Source: Oegoconia quadripuncta | Taxonomy: Eukaryota; Arthropoda; Insecta; Lepidoptera; Autostichidae | NCBI GenBank assembly: GCA_949316235.1 | Contig: OX438750.1 | Span: forward strand, 19,594,865-19,658,864 | DNA: 64,000 nt | Reading direction: 5' to 3' | In this document: in pieces, positions 9,831 to 21,929 of the stretch | Layout: every line of letters begins with the position of its first letter | How positions within the stretch are numbered: the first letter of the stretch is position 1 | Made by a program: the position numbers and the translations under genes | The notes under the pieces: model-generated | What the model was told of the DNA's origin: nothing | Database searches by the model: none | Seen by the model: only the letters and a program-made list of their open reading frames with translations

Positions 9831-10329
9831 ACATTTAAAATTATCCAACATTAATTTACTGCATTAAAATATCAGCGATTTTTAAACACTATTTATGCCT
9901 ATGTAATATAATTTAAGAGTAATTTTGACATATAAGCAAAGTAAGTGAATTGGAGCGTCATACAAATATAATAAGTTTTAATTTGAACTGATTAAGATTC
10001 CTGTATTGTAACACACATCAAGAGACTTGGACTACATTCAGGAAATACTGGATTTAAAGCTGCGTGAAAGGCTTGGTCCTATATAAAGCCCTTTGTAACG
10101 GCTGTCTCATTGTAAATGTTTTAGATTACAACAAATTCTAAAGAGCTGGTTTAGTAAACCAAATGAAATTTCACTTTACTTAAAATAAAGTTAAATAATC
10201 ATCCAACCATTTTTAGTTAAAAAAAATGCTAATAAAATTAAATTACAAATAATAATTTAAGTTTCCTACTTTTTATTAAATACAATTGTCTGACTCAAAT
10301 TAGATGAGTAACCAGTGCAATATTAAATA
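9831..10329. other. No gene seen
   Basis: AT-rich spacer with no recognised motif. Confidence 0.4.
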
Positions 10330-10537
10330 AATAAATATTTTGGACACTTACATCAATCATCTAGTCCCAAACTAAGGAAAGCCTATACTATGGATATTAG
10401 ATAACGGATAAACATACATAACCAACCATGACTCGGGAATAAATTTTCGTATTCATCACACAAACATTAACCCCTCGCGGGATTCGAACCCGCAACCGAT
10501 GGTCTTGCTGACAGGGTCATTATCCAATCCGTCGTCA
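10330..10537 (-). mobile_element. S2 SINE
   Basis: Reverse-strand copy: head GGATAATGACCCTGTCAGC and box B GGTTGCGGGTTCGAATCCCG on the minus strand, body TGATGAATACG, and tail TTTGGGACTAGATGATTG followed by AAATATTTATTTATT. Confidence 0.88.
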
Positions 10538-11189
10538 CTCATTTAATTTTTTTATATTGCTTAGGGTTTCTACAGATTTAACCATACACCAATACGTTAT
10601 TTCATATTGAATTATTGTTATAATAAAAAGTCGTCGGCAAATTGTACTTTTGAATATAATTTCTTTTAAAATCACATTAGTTACATTTTAAATTCTATTA
10701 TGTTCAAGTGTGACTTCGTAACAAAATGCATACGTTGCTCATAACTTGCACGTCACACAATTCCGTCAACTTTCATTTCAAAATTGCACACTAAAATGTC
10801 AATGTAAATAAACAAGCCGAAAAGATGTCTGACGGAAACTGGACCGCTGTCAATTCAGTACGTGCAACAGGCAGTAAACAGTGTTTCTCAAATGCATCAG
10901 CTCCCTAAAAGACGTACATAACACGGCTACTGCAAAATAAAACGAGCAAAAATAAAAGAGAAATAAAAATTAAGGCAGCCGCATTCACAAAATTGCGCTT
11001 ATCTTAACTTATATCGTTAAATGGAATGAGGAATAAAAATAAATGTTTATTTAGCCATGCACTTTCTGAGGATTTCGTTAAATGTACTCTTACATTAGAT
11101 TACAAATGAATCGATGTTCACTCGATCAGATTAAAACCTTTTTATTGGAAAACAAATAAATTAACAATTCATTTAGAAATAAAAATATA
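10538..11189. other. No gene seen
   Basis: AT-rich unique sequence with no coding or repeat signal that I can name. Confidence 0.4.
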
Positions 11190-11580
11190 TCAGCCTCTAA
11201 TGACCCACTGCAGGGCAAAGGCCTCCTTCTTCTTTTCCCAGGCTGACATATATAAAAAATATATATGTATGTTTGTTTCAAGTCTTGATAGCTACTAAGC
11301 AATTCGCAGTTGGAAGACAATTCATCATCTTCTTGCCCTGGTCCCAATTTATTTGGGGTCGGCGCAATACGTCTTTTTCTTCCATACTTAGCCGTTACGC
11401 ATTCACGCCCTTTTCGTTCATATCACCCTTCACACAATACACCCAACTTTTGCGTTGTCTTCCTCTTCCTATCGAACGATCGACATCCATATCAGTAACA
11501 TGCGTTTATCCATCCTCAAAACATGTCTAAACCAAGCCTAACGGTTTCCTTTCAACTTATCTGTCACGGGTGCAACTTTT
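11190..11580 (-). mobile_element. RTE-like LINE C-terminal fragment and tail
   Basis: Minus strand from about 11577: APVTDKLKGNR, a stop, then AWFRHVLRMD, followed after frame damage by WKKKTYCADPK near 11380. The (R)WFGHV-type motif followed by a Cys-containing ADPK end is characteristic of RTE-related reverse transcriptases in insects. The 3' UTR begins TTGGGACCAGGGCAAG. At 11190-11240 a separate tail piece (GGCCTTTGCCCTGCAGTGGG on the minus strand) resembles the ends of S4 and L-R. Confidence 0.7.
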
Positions 11581-13466
11581 ATAACTCCCTCTTACATACT
11601 CATTCCTTATTTTATCCATCCTCATCCATCACAACAATCATCTCTGCTGCATTGAACGACAATTATGTTTCAGATTTAAATATTATTTCAGTCAGTATTG
11701 TTATTTTATAATAGAAAGTGAATTATGTTATGTATTACAATAACTAGCAGCTATAATAGTTAAAGAGCGTCTTATCAAATGCATATCTACAGATTAAACT
11801 AGTTACATTCTTAATTTAAATCTTCCGAATGACTTTTTTCTCTTCTCGCCGTATACAGTTATTTAATCGAGCGTGCACTGCATCGATTGCACCCGCCTCA
11901 CTCGAAAGTCAATCACTTTCTTGTTATTCAATCTATTTCACACTGACCGAGGATGAAGATTGCATTGCTGCAAAAAAAAAACCAAAGGCCTCGCCACCGA
12001 AAATGCTATGTCATCTCTGTTGATAAAAAAAGAAAACAAAAAAATAATTAGACATTTCGCTTTCACTGGTGTTGCAGTGCGTATAGGCGTAGAGTTAGGT
12101 AACTGACAGACGTGTCTAGTCGGGTATCGATCAGGTGCCTAACGACAACTTTCCGTTTTTTATCGGCCTCTGCCTATCTATGATACATTTTGTTGGAAGA
12201 CACAAACTGACATTTTTGGATCACGCTTGTCGCAGTACAAGCGACTTCCGTCGTACATAGATTAATGAGCGCGAAAACAGTTACAGAGTTGTTAAGATCT
12301 AGATAGCCTCTTTGTCACCCTTAAATAGAGTTGTTTGCTAATTTAATAGGAACTGCGAGAACATAATAAATTGTTTATTATGAAAATGTTACATCTTACT
12401 GCAAGGCAAATAATAAACTTAACGTATCGTATCTGATATAGATACATACATATACTCACGCCTGATATTGATATTATGACAAAAATATTTGTTTGGTGAG
12501 AGGCTGATCTCGGAGCCACTTAATGATAAAAAAAGATGCAGTCGAAGGCGTATACACGCTCACTTGGAACTCTCCACTTATTTGTGGCACGAGCTATGAT
12601 GTCTCAAACAGTCGAAATACAATGCTATCAACTTTGCTGCTTTACCGCAGATTGAGATAACATGTCAGTCGCTTACGACCAAACTCAACTCGCGATCTAA
12701 GTTTGAATTCTGTATAAGGTTCATATCAAGGCAAATTGAAATAAAGAACAAAAATTAAATTTTCTATTAGACAAATGTTGATTCTGTGGCTTACTACAGA
12801 CTAAATGTAAACATCACAAATGTGCATTTTAATTAGATATACTGTCGCGAAGATTGATAATAGGTACGCAAACACTTATTAGAGAGTCAATTAAATATCT
12901 AGGTAAGGTATGTAATGATTACATTAGTTGCTCTCAATAAATACCGCGCCTTTTAGTAGATACGTGTTAATCAGCCAAATAAAACATTCTAATCGGAATT
13001 CAAATTAAATATAAAAAATATCTATGTCGTTTTGTGTTTAAATACTCGTAAAGCTTGTTCTTAGCAGCCGTCGCCAATAAAAATAAAATAGCGTTACTTG
13101 AGACTCGACAAGGGTATGTATTCATTTATTATAATAAAAGTCTTGTTAAAAATTAATAAATAATTATCGAAAAAAAAACTTGCACATGGGAGCTATTGCT
13201 TAAACTTTTTGCCATATCTCTAATATTATTGGCTTGATTTAAAGTCATTTTTTCTCGTTTGTTGTTAGAGATTATGACCTATTTTATATCAACATGCTAA
13301 TTCTAAATATATCGTTATTATCATAAAATTCAGAGAGAAGTAATTATAAAATATTTTTAGTCAATGTGTCCACTAAAGTTTTTGCCTTTATTTTTTCATA
13401 ACTTTACTTAATTTCTTCTAGGACGGGTCGTCCTGTAGATCAGAAATACCTATAGAATAAATTAAT
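11581..13466. other. No gene seen; possible regulatory patch
   Basis: No SINE or LINE recognised. From about 11830 to 12310 the composition is more balanced and CpGs are commoner than in the flanks, with a small inverted repeat CGCTTGT-CAGT-ACAAGCG near 12225. A CATAATAAA/TTTATTATG hairpin lies at 12362-12382. The rest is AT-rich. Confidence 0.35.
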
Positions 13467-13517
13467 TTCATCATCATCATATCAGCGGAAAGACGTCCAC
13501 TGCAGGACAAAGGCCTC
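13467..13517 (-). mobile_element. RTE/S4-type 3' tail fragment
   Basis: On the minus strand, GGCCTTTGTCCTGCAGTGGA followed by CTGATATGATGATGATG. It matches the terminal segment of L-R and S4; too short to say which. Confidence 0.65.
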
Positions 13518-14599
13518 GAATGAAATTAGTTTATAATATTGCTCTCCAAATTCATGTGGAACCACTATGACGAAAAACTTACCAAAGAAAAAATTATTAT
13601 CAAAATCGGTTAACAATTGACGAGGTTATTGCGTAATAGACATAGGTACAATAAAAATACAGTCGAATTGATAAACTCAGCCAACTTCTTATTTCAAAAA
13701 TCTAGACCATGCCTAAATAACTTTGATACTTATTTACTAAGTGATCTTAAATTCTATGTTCATCGCAGCTTAATAATTTAAACATAGAACAAGATACGCT
13801 AGAGTACAACGTATAATGAGTGTGATTGTGTCACAAAATTAGCGAGGGTAGGTGTGACAATGGCACGACAAACGCACGGTTACAAAACGATCCCACTTGT
13901 AGGTACACAATACAATAGAGCTATACAATGTACACATGGAATATTTAACTAGATATTATAGAATAGATTTTATCAGTTAATAAACGAATTGTAAGGAAGC
14001 GCTTCGAATAAATTTATTTTGAAAAACCATTGAAGACGATCGTACAAAACATTATGCTGCCGCGACACAGACACAATTAAAAATCAATTGTGTGTGGTCA
14101 CCGGTGACCGCGGCGGCGCACATAACCTTAAGAGGTACTTTATCGGTTACTTAACATGCTTAATAAGCTCCAGAGAATAGACATCCAATTTTTTTGGCGT
14201 TAGACCCAATATAAAAAAATTATAGCTAATTTTTCAGAAATATTCACAATTACACAAATACTCAAACGTTTCTTAACTTTAACAGCCGCTTAAATATCAT
14301 GCTGTCACTTTCCTGTAGTTGACATTCAAAGCGACGGAATGATGTTGGGCCTTTTAAAATTGAGAAGCGAAGTTCAAGAATGTTTCCTCAAAATGTCGAA
14401 CACATAAATGCGCGAATGTTCATTTTGCGTATGAATTCATCGTAAATTATAAATGGGAGTCATATAGGTGATATCTTTTTTGAAAAGAAATATCATAAGT
14501 AAAGAAATTCATTTACTTGATTATTAACTTATTTGCTATATAACTAGTCCAGATTTTGCCTCGTTTGAGACTAAGTGTGTCTAATGTATTTATTATTAT
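13518..14599. other. No gene seen
   Basis: AT-rich. Contains a perfect 14-bp palindrome GGTCACCGGTGACC at 14096-14109, beside a CpG patch (GCGGCGGCGCA). Confidence 0.4.
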
Positions 14600-14770
14600 T
14601 ACTAGCTGTTGACCGCGACTTTGTTCACGTTGAACATTTCATCAAAATCGGTCCAGCAATAAAATTTGCCCATATATTCTAGGTCCTAATCTGTCTACCA
14701 ACCAAATTTCATCTAAATCCGTCCAGAAGTTTCGGCGTGAAGAGGTAACAAACATACATACATACCTATT
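14600..14770 (-). repeat. Family G dispersed repeat
   Basis: Minus strand begins TATGTATGTATGTTTGTTAC, passes GATTTAGATGAAATTTGG and GACCGATTTTGATGAAAT, and ends GTCGCGGTCAACAGCTAGT. The last motif (bases 14602-14620) is a recurrent end in lepidopteran non-coding repeats that I recognise but cannot assign to a transposon class. A shorter plus-strand copy lies at 47498-47605. Confidence 0.65.
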
Positions 14771-14792
14771 AGTTGGTATTATTGGTGGTTGG

Positions 14793-15106
14793 TTTTTTTT
14801 ATGCACAACGGCTTGGCAATCGACCACAATCACACCTGATGTTAAGTGAAGATGAGGCCGAAGGTGGAAGCATACTGACCCGGAAACCTAAATATTTGGG
14901 AAACTGGCTATCTTATCTCTGACAGCCGGAACACAACAATGCAATAGATAAGATGGTGGTAACAATGCTACGAGTATAGGTAGACATTTGGAATACCCTA
15001 CCACCAACCAAACCGAGTAGTAAACATCTACCCAACTGGGGATCGAACCCGCAACCTTCGATTCGTAAAAACCCCTATGTTGTTTACATTGCGCCACGGA
15101 GGCGGT
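14793..15106 (-). mobile_element. S1 SINE
   Basis: Reverse copy with a T-run (A-tail) at 14793-14800 and the head GCCTCCGTGGCGCAATGT at its right end. Part of the body around the CAGCAATGTT motif is shortened. Box B is slightly mutated. Confidence 0.9.
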
Positions 15107-17539
15107 ATTAAATTGTCATCAATATTTTAACCAAATAGCAAAAAATATCTAATTTGTAGACATTTTAAAATTATGCGTTCGTCAATGTATTGGCACTTGG
15201 TTGTGTTGCCTTGTGTACTATTTGCATTTGCATATAATTGCAGTACATTGCTCATTAGCAACTCAGGCGCATAGCGGTTGCTCTTCCTGGTGATTCGGTG
15301 ACATACTTAATGGAATGGGAGATGATAGTGTTTAGAACTTTAGATTGACCTGAGCACCTTCGCTTGCGTACGTACCAAATACGACTTACCAACTTAGTTA
15401 AATACTTTGAACAGGTATAAGGAATTTCTTAACCAATATTATTGATCATTTTTGTCTGATTTTACTATTATTCATACTGTTACCCGCGGCTTCACTTCTG
15501 TTCAATTTCTTTCCTTTAGCCAAAAACATACTTTTTATTTATGCTATCGAGTTATTAGTCCACTGCTGGACGTATCTCCCAAACAGATTGAAGCTACGCG
15601 CCGATGACGCGGTGTAATAAGAGCTATGCTGTAATTTTGAAGAATATTTTTTTGATAGATAGTCTGCTTTGCTTATTTCTGGGATACAATTTCGTATATC
15701 AATCGTTTGATTATGCTACTATAAGTAATGACAACTCTTGTTTTCACCGCTACCCACGTTTATTTATGACGGACTAGAGACGCTGACTAAGACAGACCTG
15801 ACAATTTCTCGTAATGGAAAGTGACAATGTAGTCCAAGATGAAGCACTGGATCAAATACCTATACACGCTAACCTTGAAGATTACCTAATATTAGCGAAT
15901 TGTAATTTAGTCGAACTGAAGCTAAATACTTAGTGCAAATATACGTAATATCAACAGTACGTGATCGAAACAGATACTTACTAAGATTTAAAAATGACTG
16001 TGGAGCCACACAACTTCCCTAAACTGCAAACTTTACATTAAAAAAGAACAGGCAGATATAAAAACTGGTATCTATGAGATCACAATAAATGTTATTCGTC
16101 TGGTGCAACAGACACATGAATCACGATGCAGACGCTAAACAAATTCAGCATTATACCTAACTGAGGGTTGAACACCCGAAATTACGACAGGCACAGCAAA
16201 CGATTCTGAAACTTAAAACTCGCTAGAAATCGTCGAAACTTGTTTATCGCACAATATTAAAATAGTTTTCGTTTCAAAGAACATTTTCAGACATAGACAG
16301 AGTTCTCTGATCAAAATTCAAGGAAATTCGAAGTCTGCATTCAAGTACATCACTCGAGATGAAATTCAGATTGTAAAAAATGCACAGACGGCGATATAGA
16401 CGGAGTCGCATAATTTTCAGATTCATTATCATAATGTGCAGTCGAATGTGAGGTCAACCGCGATCATATAGCACATACATTACCTAGCGCTGTGGTATAA
16501 AAACACCCGGTAATAAAACTAAATTTATTTTGACTGAACATAAATAGAAATTACGTTAAGTAAACCGAGTGCCAAGGACGTATGGTTGCTAGCAGAATAA
16601 AATAGGGTCAATTAGTCTCTTCAAGTGGATTCGTGAAAGGTGACTATGGGAACACTGATAGACCGTGATTGATGCCGATCTCTGAAATTTGCAATCGCCA
16701 ATCCTCCTGCCCAGCGAGACCCTTAGGGCAAATCCTCTCATGAAAAACGATTTAATTGGTGCCCTGGGAAAGGTTTATATCCAAAACCAAGTGGAAAGGC
16801 ATGTTCAAAATACTAATAATACGAATCGCCATTGTTTTCGATTCTTCCTCGAGTTTTTAGTTTTGTCATTTAGGTTATTCTTATACCTATTTAGCTGTTA
16901 TTAATCCTATCTAACAAAGACAACTGAAAATAAGAGGTTTTTTTCTCTATTGCAATCTGCGATCACTTGCAAAACTATAAGAAGATATGTGGGAGGAGTG
17001 GAGTTGTAGAGTGTTTTCTGCAATAAGGAAATCTCTTACTCAGTAGAAATAAGTGTACAATAGGGCGCGGTGATTCATCCAAATGAGGTGTCATGTATTT
17101 TCTTAAGAGTTCTAATGACTTTATTTGTCTGCCTCATATGACCACTACTGTATCAGCTTGTATTGTTTTATACACGTGATGCTTTTTTGTCAAAATTATG
17201 TATAAATCTTATGAATGACAACATCAATAGGATATTTTTATTCGCACTCTTCTGTATTGTGCCTCTATTTCATTGAATGCTGGCAGTCCTAAAGTTACAT
17301 TAAACGCCATTACATCTCCAACAGACTTAGTACATGTCATGACATTTTAAAATAATATCTTTTTTTCCGATTATTAAATAGCAAGCATGTTGACTATTTT
17401 TTTTTTTTTGGATTATTACTTACCAAAATATATACACACACACAGGAAAACTTATAATTTAAAAGTTAAATGGTAAAAATTTTAACTAACTAAATGAACT
17501 AGTGCCACATCATCACAACATGATTTTGAGTAACCTTTA
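15107..17539. other. No gene seen; scattered repeat scraps
   Basis: Only fragments are recognisable: TGTTACCCGCGGCTTCAC near 15478 (a family G-like end), TTAGTCCACTGCTGGACGTA near 15557 (a common lepidopteran tail motif), and GTGAAAGGTGACTATGGGAAC near 16634 that may be a family F remnant. (T)n lies at about 17397-17411. A 71-codon ORF at 16689-16904 has no recognisable feature. Confidence 0.4.
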
Positions 17540-17876
17540 ACCGCCTCTGTTGCCCAATGTAAACAACATTGGGTTACGATTCGGAGGTCGCGGGTTCGAT
17601 CCCCAGCGGGGTACATGTTTAAGTAGGTACTCAGTTTGGTTGGTGGTAGGGCATTTTAAATGTCCGCCTAGCTAGCTACCACCATCTTATCTAAATCTGC
17701 CGCCAAGCAGCAATGTTAATAGCATTGTTGTGATCCGGTTGTCAGAGATAAGATAGCCAGTCCCCCAAAAGTGTTGGGGTTTCCGGGTCAGTACGCTTCC
17801 ACCTTCGACCTCATCTTCACTTAACATCAGGTGTGATTGAGGTCAAGTGCTAACCCGTTGTGCATAAAAAAAAAAG
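17540..17876 (+). mobile_element. S1 SINE, full length
   Basis: One of the best-preserved copies: head AACCGCCTCTGTTGCCCAAT, box B GGTCGCGGGTTCGATCCCC, complete body, tail CATCAGGTGTGATTGAGGTC (17825-17844), CCCGTTGTGCAT and an A-run to about 17874. Confidence 0.93.
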
Positions 17877-17908
17877 TAAATGCCTAATGTTCGCAGCCTT
17901 CTTATACA

Positions 17909-18202
17909 CTACGGTAGTGCCGGATCTTGAATTGCTCGAAACGGTCGCGAAGTTTCGTCGCCAATCAGATTCCTCTGGATAAACGACTTCTCATCCGGTC
18001 TCTTTACATCATCCGGCTCAAGTATAGCCGATACATTGACAGTTGCGAGAGAACGATAATGTATGTTATTAAACGCGGAGAAACAGCCTACACTTCTCAG
18101 ACAGGAGAAGCCATGGTGACCAAATCTACAATCCTGCAAACCCAAGGTTTTAGTACAGAGGAATATGCCAATGGTATAGGCGTGGATGATATATTTGAAG
18201 TG
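17909..18202 (-). pseudogene. Unassigned open frame, CH2-like peptide motif
   Basis: Between S1 and S3 lies GC-balanced sequence with open frames on both strands. On the minus strand the frame reads RSLATVNVSAILEPDDVKR, then PDEKSFIQRNLIGDE, and stops near 17909. LEPDDV followed by RPDEKS resembles the end of actin-binding calponin-homology domains (spectrin/plakin type, usually DPEDV then PDEKS). The neighbouring residues do not clearly fit, and there is no supporting exon structure. It could be a processed-gene scrap, old transposon coding sequence or chance. Confidence 0.2.
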
Positions 18203-18445
18203 GACGACCTGTTTAGTGTAGTGGTTAGAAACTCTGACTTCGATTTTGGTATAGACCAAAGGTCGCGGGTTCGAATCCCGGTACGGCCATATGTGTGTAT
18301 GATGAATACAGACATGTGTCCCCTTGTTTTGGATGTTTTTCATTTCTAAATGTATCTATTTATAAAAATGTATTTGTTTAGTTTTTCAACCATCTGGTAT
18401 ACAAAAGACAAGCCTAGTTGCTTAAAATCACACTATATTTATTGA
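18203..18445 (+). mobile_element. S3 SINE
   Basis: Head GACGACCTGTTTAGTGTAGT, box B GGTCGCGGGTTCGAATCCCG, body ATGATGAATACAGACATGTG and TTCAACCATCTGGTATAC, then AAGCCTAGTTGCTTA. The terminal GGAACTAGATGGCGC motif is lost. Confidence 0.9.
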
Positions 18446-18889
18446 TAGAAAGTCACTTAACCTCAATTTTTCCTTTATATTATTATGGATAGTAAATATT
18501 ATTACAATAATGTTGTAAAATCTATATAACTGTGAAATAGGTTGCGAAAACCTACATGAATCTATCCATTAGTCCTCAATCAGATATCACTGTGGAACCG
18601 TATTTAGTTTGATGGTTTTAATTATGAACAATTACCATTATGCATTAAAGCACACGCATTAAGAGAGTCCGCCTTTCTCTATCTTTAGCCGGATGTCCGT
18701 AACATTTAGATGTATTGGAACTAAGGATGTCATCGCCTGGAGGCCTAAGAAGATTAATACCGATGTTGTTAAGGAGCTTGGGTCGTTCATGTATTACGTC
18801 GCGCAATTTATAACATTTTTACAATCCTACCGATAAAAATCCATGTCATAATTACGATTTGAGAATCTGTGTTTAACTTGGATATACAT
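18446..18889. other. No gene seen; one unassigned open frame
   Basis: A plus-strand frame at about 18690-18833 (MSVTFRCIGTKDVIAWRPKK continuing to a TAA) is open for about 48 codons with protein-like composition, but I recognise no family. Confidence 0.25.
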
Positions 18890-19142
18890 ATAAATATCAT
18901 TAGATATATACACAGCGCCATCTAGCTCCACACTAAGCAACTAAGCTTGTATGATGGATACAAATGGTTGATATACTACACAAATACATTTTTTTTATAA
19001 ATAAATTTAAATGTGAATGAAAACTACTATAACTCGGGTATATGTGTCCGTATTCATAAAAACATATTATACCCCTAGCGGGATTCGAACCCGCGACCTT
19101 TTTGTATAACAGTCAGTTTTCTGACCACTACGCTAAACAGGG
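18890..19142 (-). mobile_element. S3 SINE
   Basis: Reverse copy: tail GATATATACACAGCGCCATC at the left, GGGATTCGAACCCGCGACC (box B complement) at about 19080, and the head complement ACCACTACGCTAAACAGGG at the right end. Confidence 0.9.
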
Positions 19143-19924
19143 CATTCTTATTCGTATCGGGGTCGTTATTTAAGTTTTATGTATGTTACTGAAAATAGAT
19201 ATTTGTATTTTCCGTAAAGAGTCAACAGGTCAGGACTCCATCCTGTTCCATCACGTGAATGTTTGAATAAGTCTATTTCACTCATTTCGTTTCTCGTTCA
19301 CGGTATATTTTGAGAATGTAAAACATAAGCACTAGATCATGTATATTTTAATAATCAAAGTTTTGTGAACCTACATAATGTGTTTCCATATTGCTTGCCG
19401 TTTATTTGTACTTTGAGATGTAAATTAGTATTTTTTTTTCTATCGAGAAAATTTAAACAATGCACAATATGTTGCCCTGTATTTTATTGCGAAATTAATA
19501 CAAAGTAAATGCCTAGTACTTTAATGATAAATCGAGATTGGTCCTAAGTCAATTGAGATTCAATCGACCCTTAAGTAAAAATTAACAAGACGTAATATAT
19601 GGGGAATCCTTTGTTATAAATACAAACTAACACAGTTGTTGAACAAATTAGAGGTGAAATCAAATGAGTGCTCACCAAATTGATTAGTTATGGATTTATA
19701 TGGTGCGTCGGAGATAATTTGCTTTAATTATTTAACAACCTAAAATGTTCTGCGATACTAAAACAATTATATTATACACTTGGCAAGCTCATCACTTTTT
19801 ATCAAAAGATTTCCCTTTGAGATTCTCACCTCAGCTTGTTTCGAAAAAATGTGATTATTTAATTTGTTCTGAAAGCATTTCAAATCTGTTGCTAATCCTG
19901 AATTCTATCCTTTTTACTTGACCA
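19143..19924. other. No gene seen
   Basis: AT-rich unique sequence. Confidence 0.4.
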
Positions 19925-20065
19925 CCCCGGAAGGAGGTGTCCGAGTGTGATTGTACATGTTTGTATATGCATATAGATTTCTATGTTAACCTCTGTAGCC
20001 TTGGCTTGACCGATTTTGAAGTGCAAGGTGTCGTTTGATTCGTCGTGATGCTTAGTGCAATAGGA
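19925..20065 (+). repeat. Family H dispersed repeat
   Basis: Shares GGAAGGAGG, ATATAGATTTCTATGTTA and GGCTTGACCGATTTTGAAGT with 57445-57680, and the first parts with 42655-42830. Non-coding, frequently seen in Lepidoptera; class not assigned. Confidence 0.6.
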
Positions 20066-20116
20066 TACAAGTTATTGCTAATAGGTATTTATTTATTCTG
20101 TAACACCTGTATCAAT

Positions 20117-20662
20117 GACGACTGGTTGGTGTAGTGGATAGTGACCCTGTCAGCAAAACCAATGGTTGCGGGTTCGAATCCCGCGATGGATTTCTTTTTG
20201 GTTGGTACTTGACCTCATTCACCCCGTATGTTAAGTGAAGATGAGGTCGAAGGTGGAAGCGTACTGACCCGGAAACCCCAACACATTTGGGGGACTGGCT
20301 ATCTTAACTCTGACAACCGGAACACAACAATTCTATTAACATTTCTGCTTGGCGGCAGATTTAGATAAGATGGTGGTTAGCTAGCCAGGCGGACATTTAA
20401 AATGCCCTACCACCAACCAAACCGAGTACTTAAACATGTACCCCGCTGGGGACCGAACCCGTGACCTCCGAATCGTAAACCCAATGTTGTTTACATTGGG
20501 CCACAGAGGCGGTTATAAATGCGGCGGAGGGTAAATGTTTGTTTAATGAATACGAACATTTATTCTCAAGTCTTGGATGTCTATTATCCGTTATCTAGCA
20601 TCTATAGGACAAGCTTTAGTTTTGGACTAGGTGATTGGTGTAAGTGTTCGAAATGTTTATAT
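20117..20662 (+). mobile_element. S2 SINE split by an S1 insertion
   Basis: The left part 20117-20191 is the S2 head (GACGACTGGTTGGTGTAGTG, box B GGTTGCGGGTTCGAATCCCG). The right part from about 20523 resumes with GAGGGTAAATGTTTG, the body and the tail GGACTAGGTGATTGGTGTAA. The uninterrupted copy at 23618-23850 runs directly from CCCGCGAGGGGTAAAT, confirming the split. Confidence 0.9.
20192..20515 (-). mobile_element. S1 SINE nested inside S2
   Basis: Near-complete reverse-strand S1, with box B as GGTTCGGTCCCC on the minus strand; the extreme tail (TGTGCATAAAA) is lost. Imperfect flanking duplication GCGATGGA (left) and GCGGCGGA (right). It is younger than the S2 copy it interrupts. Confidence 0.9.
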
Positions 20663-21177
20663 CTGTGGCACAATAACATATTACCTTTATTATCTGTCTA
20701 TCCTAGTCCTAAGCTAGACAAAGACCGCTCCCAAGGCGTGTAACCGAGTGTGAGCTCTCTCAGCTCAGTTTGTGCGTTTTTCGTTCGTAGTCGCACCGTT
20801 TTGCTCCCTATCTCCTCATCTTTATGGACAATACATCATATCATCAACAGTTTTCCCCGTGGCAGGAAGAGTTAAATAGATACAGATCATATAAACTGGT
20901 TGTGTCTTTTAAAATTTGGAACAACATTTTTTCTAACGTTTCTAAAATAATGTCAACGGAAGTATATTAATTTACACCACATCCATTTATCAATGCAAGT
21001 TTTTTTATTAAAATAAATGACGTTGATTCATATATTCGCAACACTTAATAGGCAATTGGTTTATACTTTTGGGTGGCATTTTTAGTTGGAATATAAAATA
21101 TCCTGACAAATAATGAACCGAATAGTATGCAAGTAACAACTGCATTTGTGAATAATGTATGGGTTATAAAATGGAAC
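20663..21177. other. No gene seen
   Basis: AT-rich spacer. TATCCTAGTCCTAAGC near 20699 may be a tail scrap. Confidence 0.35.
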
Positions 21178-21255
21178 GTCAATTCCCAGAGGGATACATG
21201 TTTAGCATATAGTCAGGCAGAACATTTTTAACCATCTCATCTAAGTCTGCAGAGT
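21178..21255 (+). mobile_element. S1 SINE remnant
   Basis: Heavily decayed: GTCAATTCCCAGAGGGATAC, then ACATGTTTA and CATCTCATCTAAGTCTGC follow S1 order with deletions. Box A and tail are missing. Confidence 0.5.
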
Positions 21256-21929
21256 GAATGCTAAGTACTAAGCTACTAGCTAGCTAATTTTCAATTTATG
21301 TTGTATAGTTCATACAGGTCGCCGTAATTAAAGCGTGCAAAAAGTCATCAACAGCTCGCAACCCTAGTTAATTGATATAACAAACGTTGCAACAGCTCAA
21401 TTGAAGTACAATAAATCTAATCAATATATCTAACCGACTGCCCTAATTAATGATATCCATATTGCTCGCTCACACGTGTTTGCATGCAAAAAGATCACTT
21501 TCATTATCTGTGGCGTGCGTCTTCTGCGACTAGTTGCGTAAGCGACGCAAGTTTACTGCAATGGCAATCGGGTGCATGGGAAATGAATTGTTCTAAAGAG
21601 GTTCGCACACATGAATGCCAACATTAGCCCTACATTATTGTAGGCCTCGTTATGATCAGTCAATTCGACATGCTCGGATAATGTAATGAAGTTTTGTTTT
21701 AGTTCTTTTGTGGGTGTGTTGCGAGAAGTCTGGGTTTCTCACAGGGCACACGAGGTCTTTCGTATCCATTGCTGTTTCGAAGTGTTTTTCGCCTTTTTTG
21801 AAAAGTGTTAAACACCCTCACAACCACTTTTTAGAAAGACACTCAACCAACTTTGCCTGACCACACAAACATAATGTCACTACCTTTATTCCATCAGTGA
21901 AATATTCGTATTTATATTTGACGTTGACC
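21256..21929. other. No gene seen; motif-dense patch
   Basis: Around 21440-21600 the sequence is repeat-free and more complex: TAATTAATGAT, CACACGTG (an E-box core) and the palindrome TTTGCATGCAAA (21479-21490) lie within 50 bp. Suggestive of regulatory DNA only. From about 21870, CATAATGTCACTACCTTTAT may be a family F end. Confidence 0.3.

Noticed and set aside
14096..14109. GGTCACCGGTGACC palindrome as an operator
   Set aside because: A lone 14-bp palindrome without a nearby gene. It could be a steroid-receptor-like half-site pair, but there is no context to support that.
17580..17620. tRNA gene-like heads with box B (GGTTCGATCCC and similar) at this and the other SINE heads
   Set aside because: All sit at the start of repeated SINE bodies, and I could not draw a complete cloverleaf with an acceptor stem. 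They are SINE promoters, not tRNA genes.
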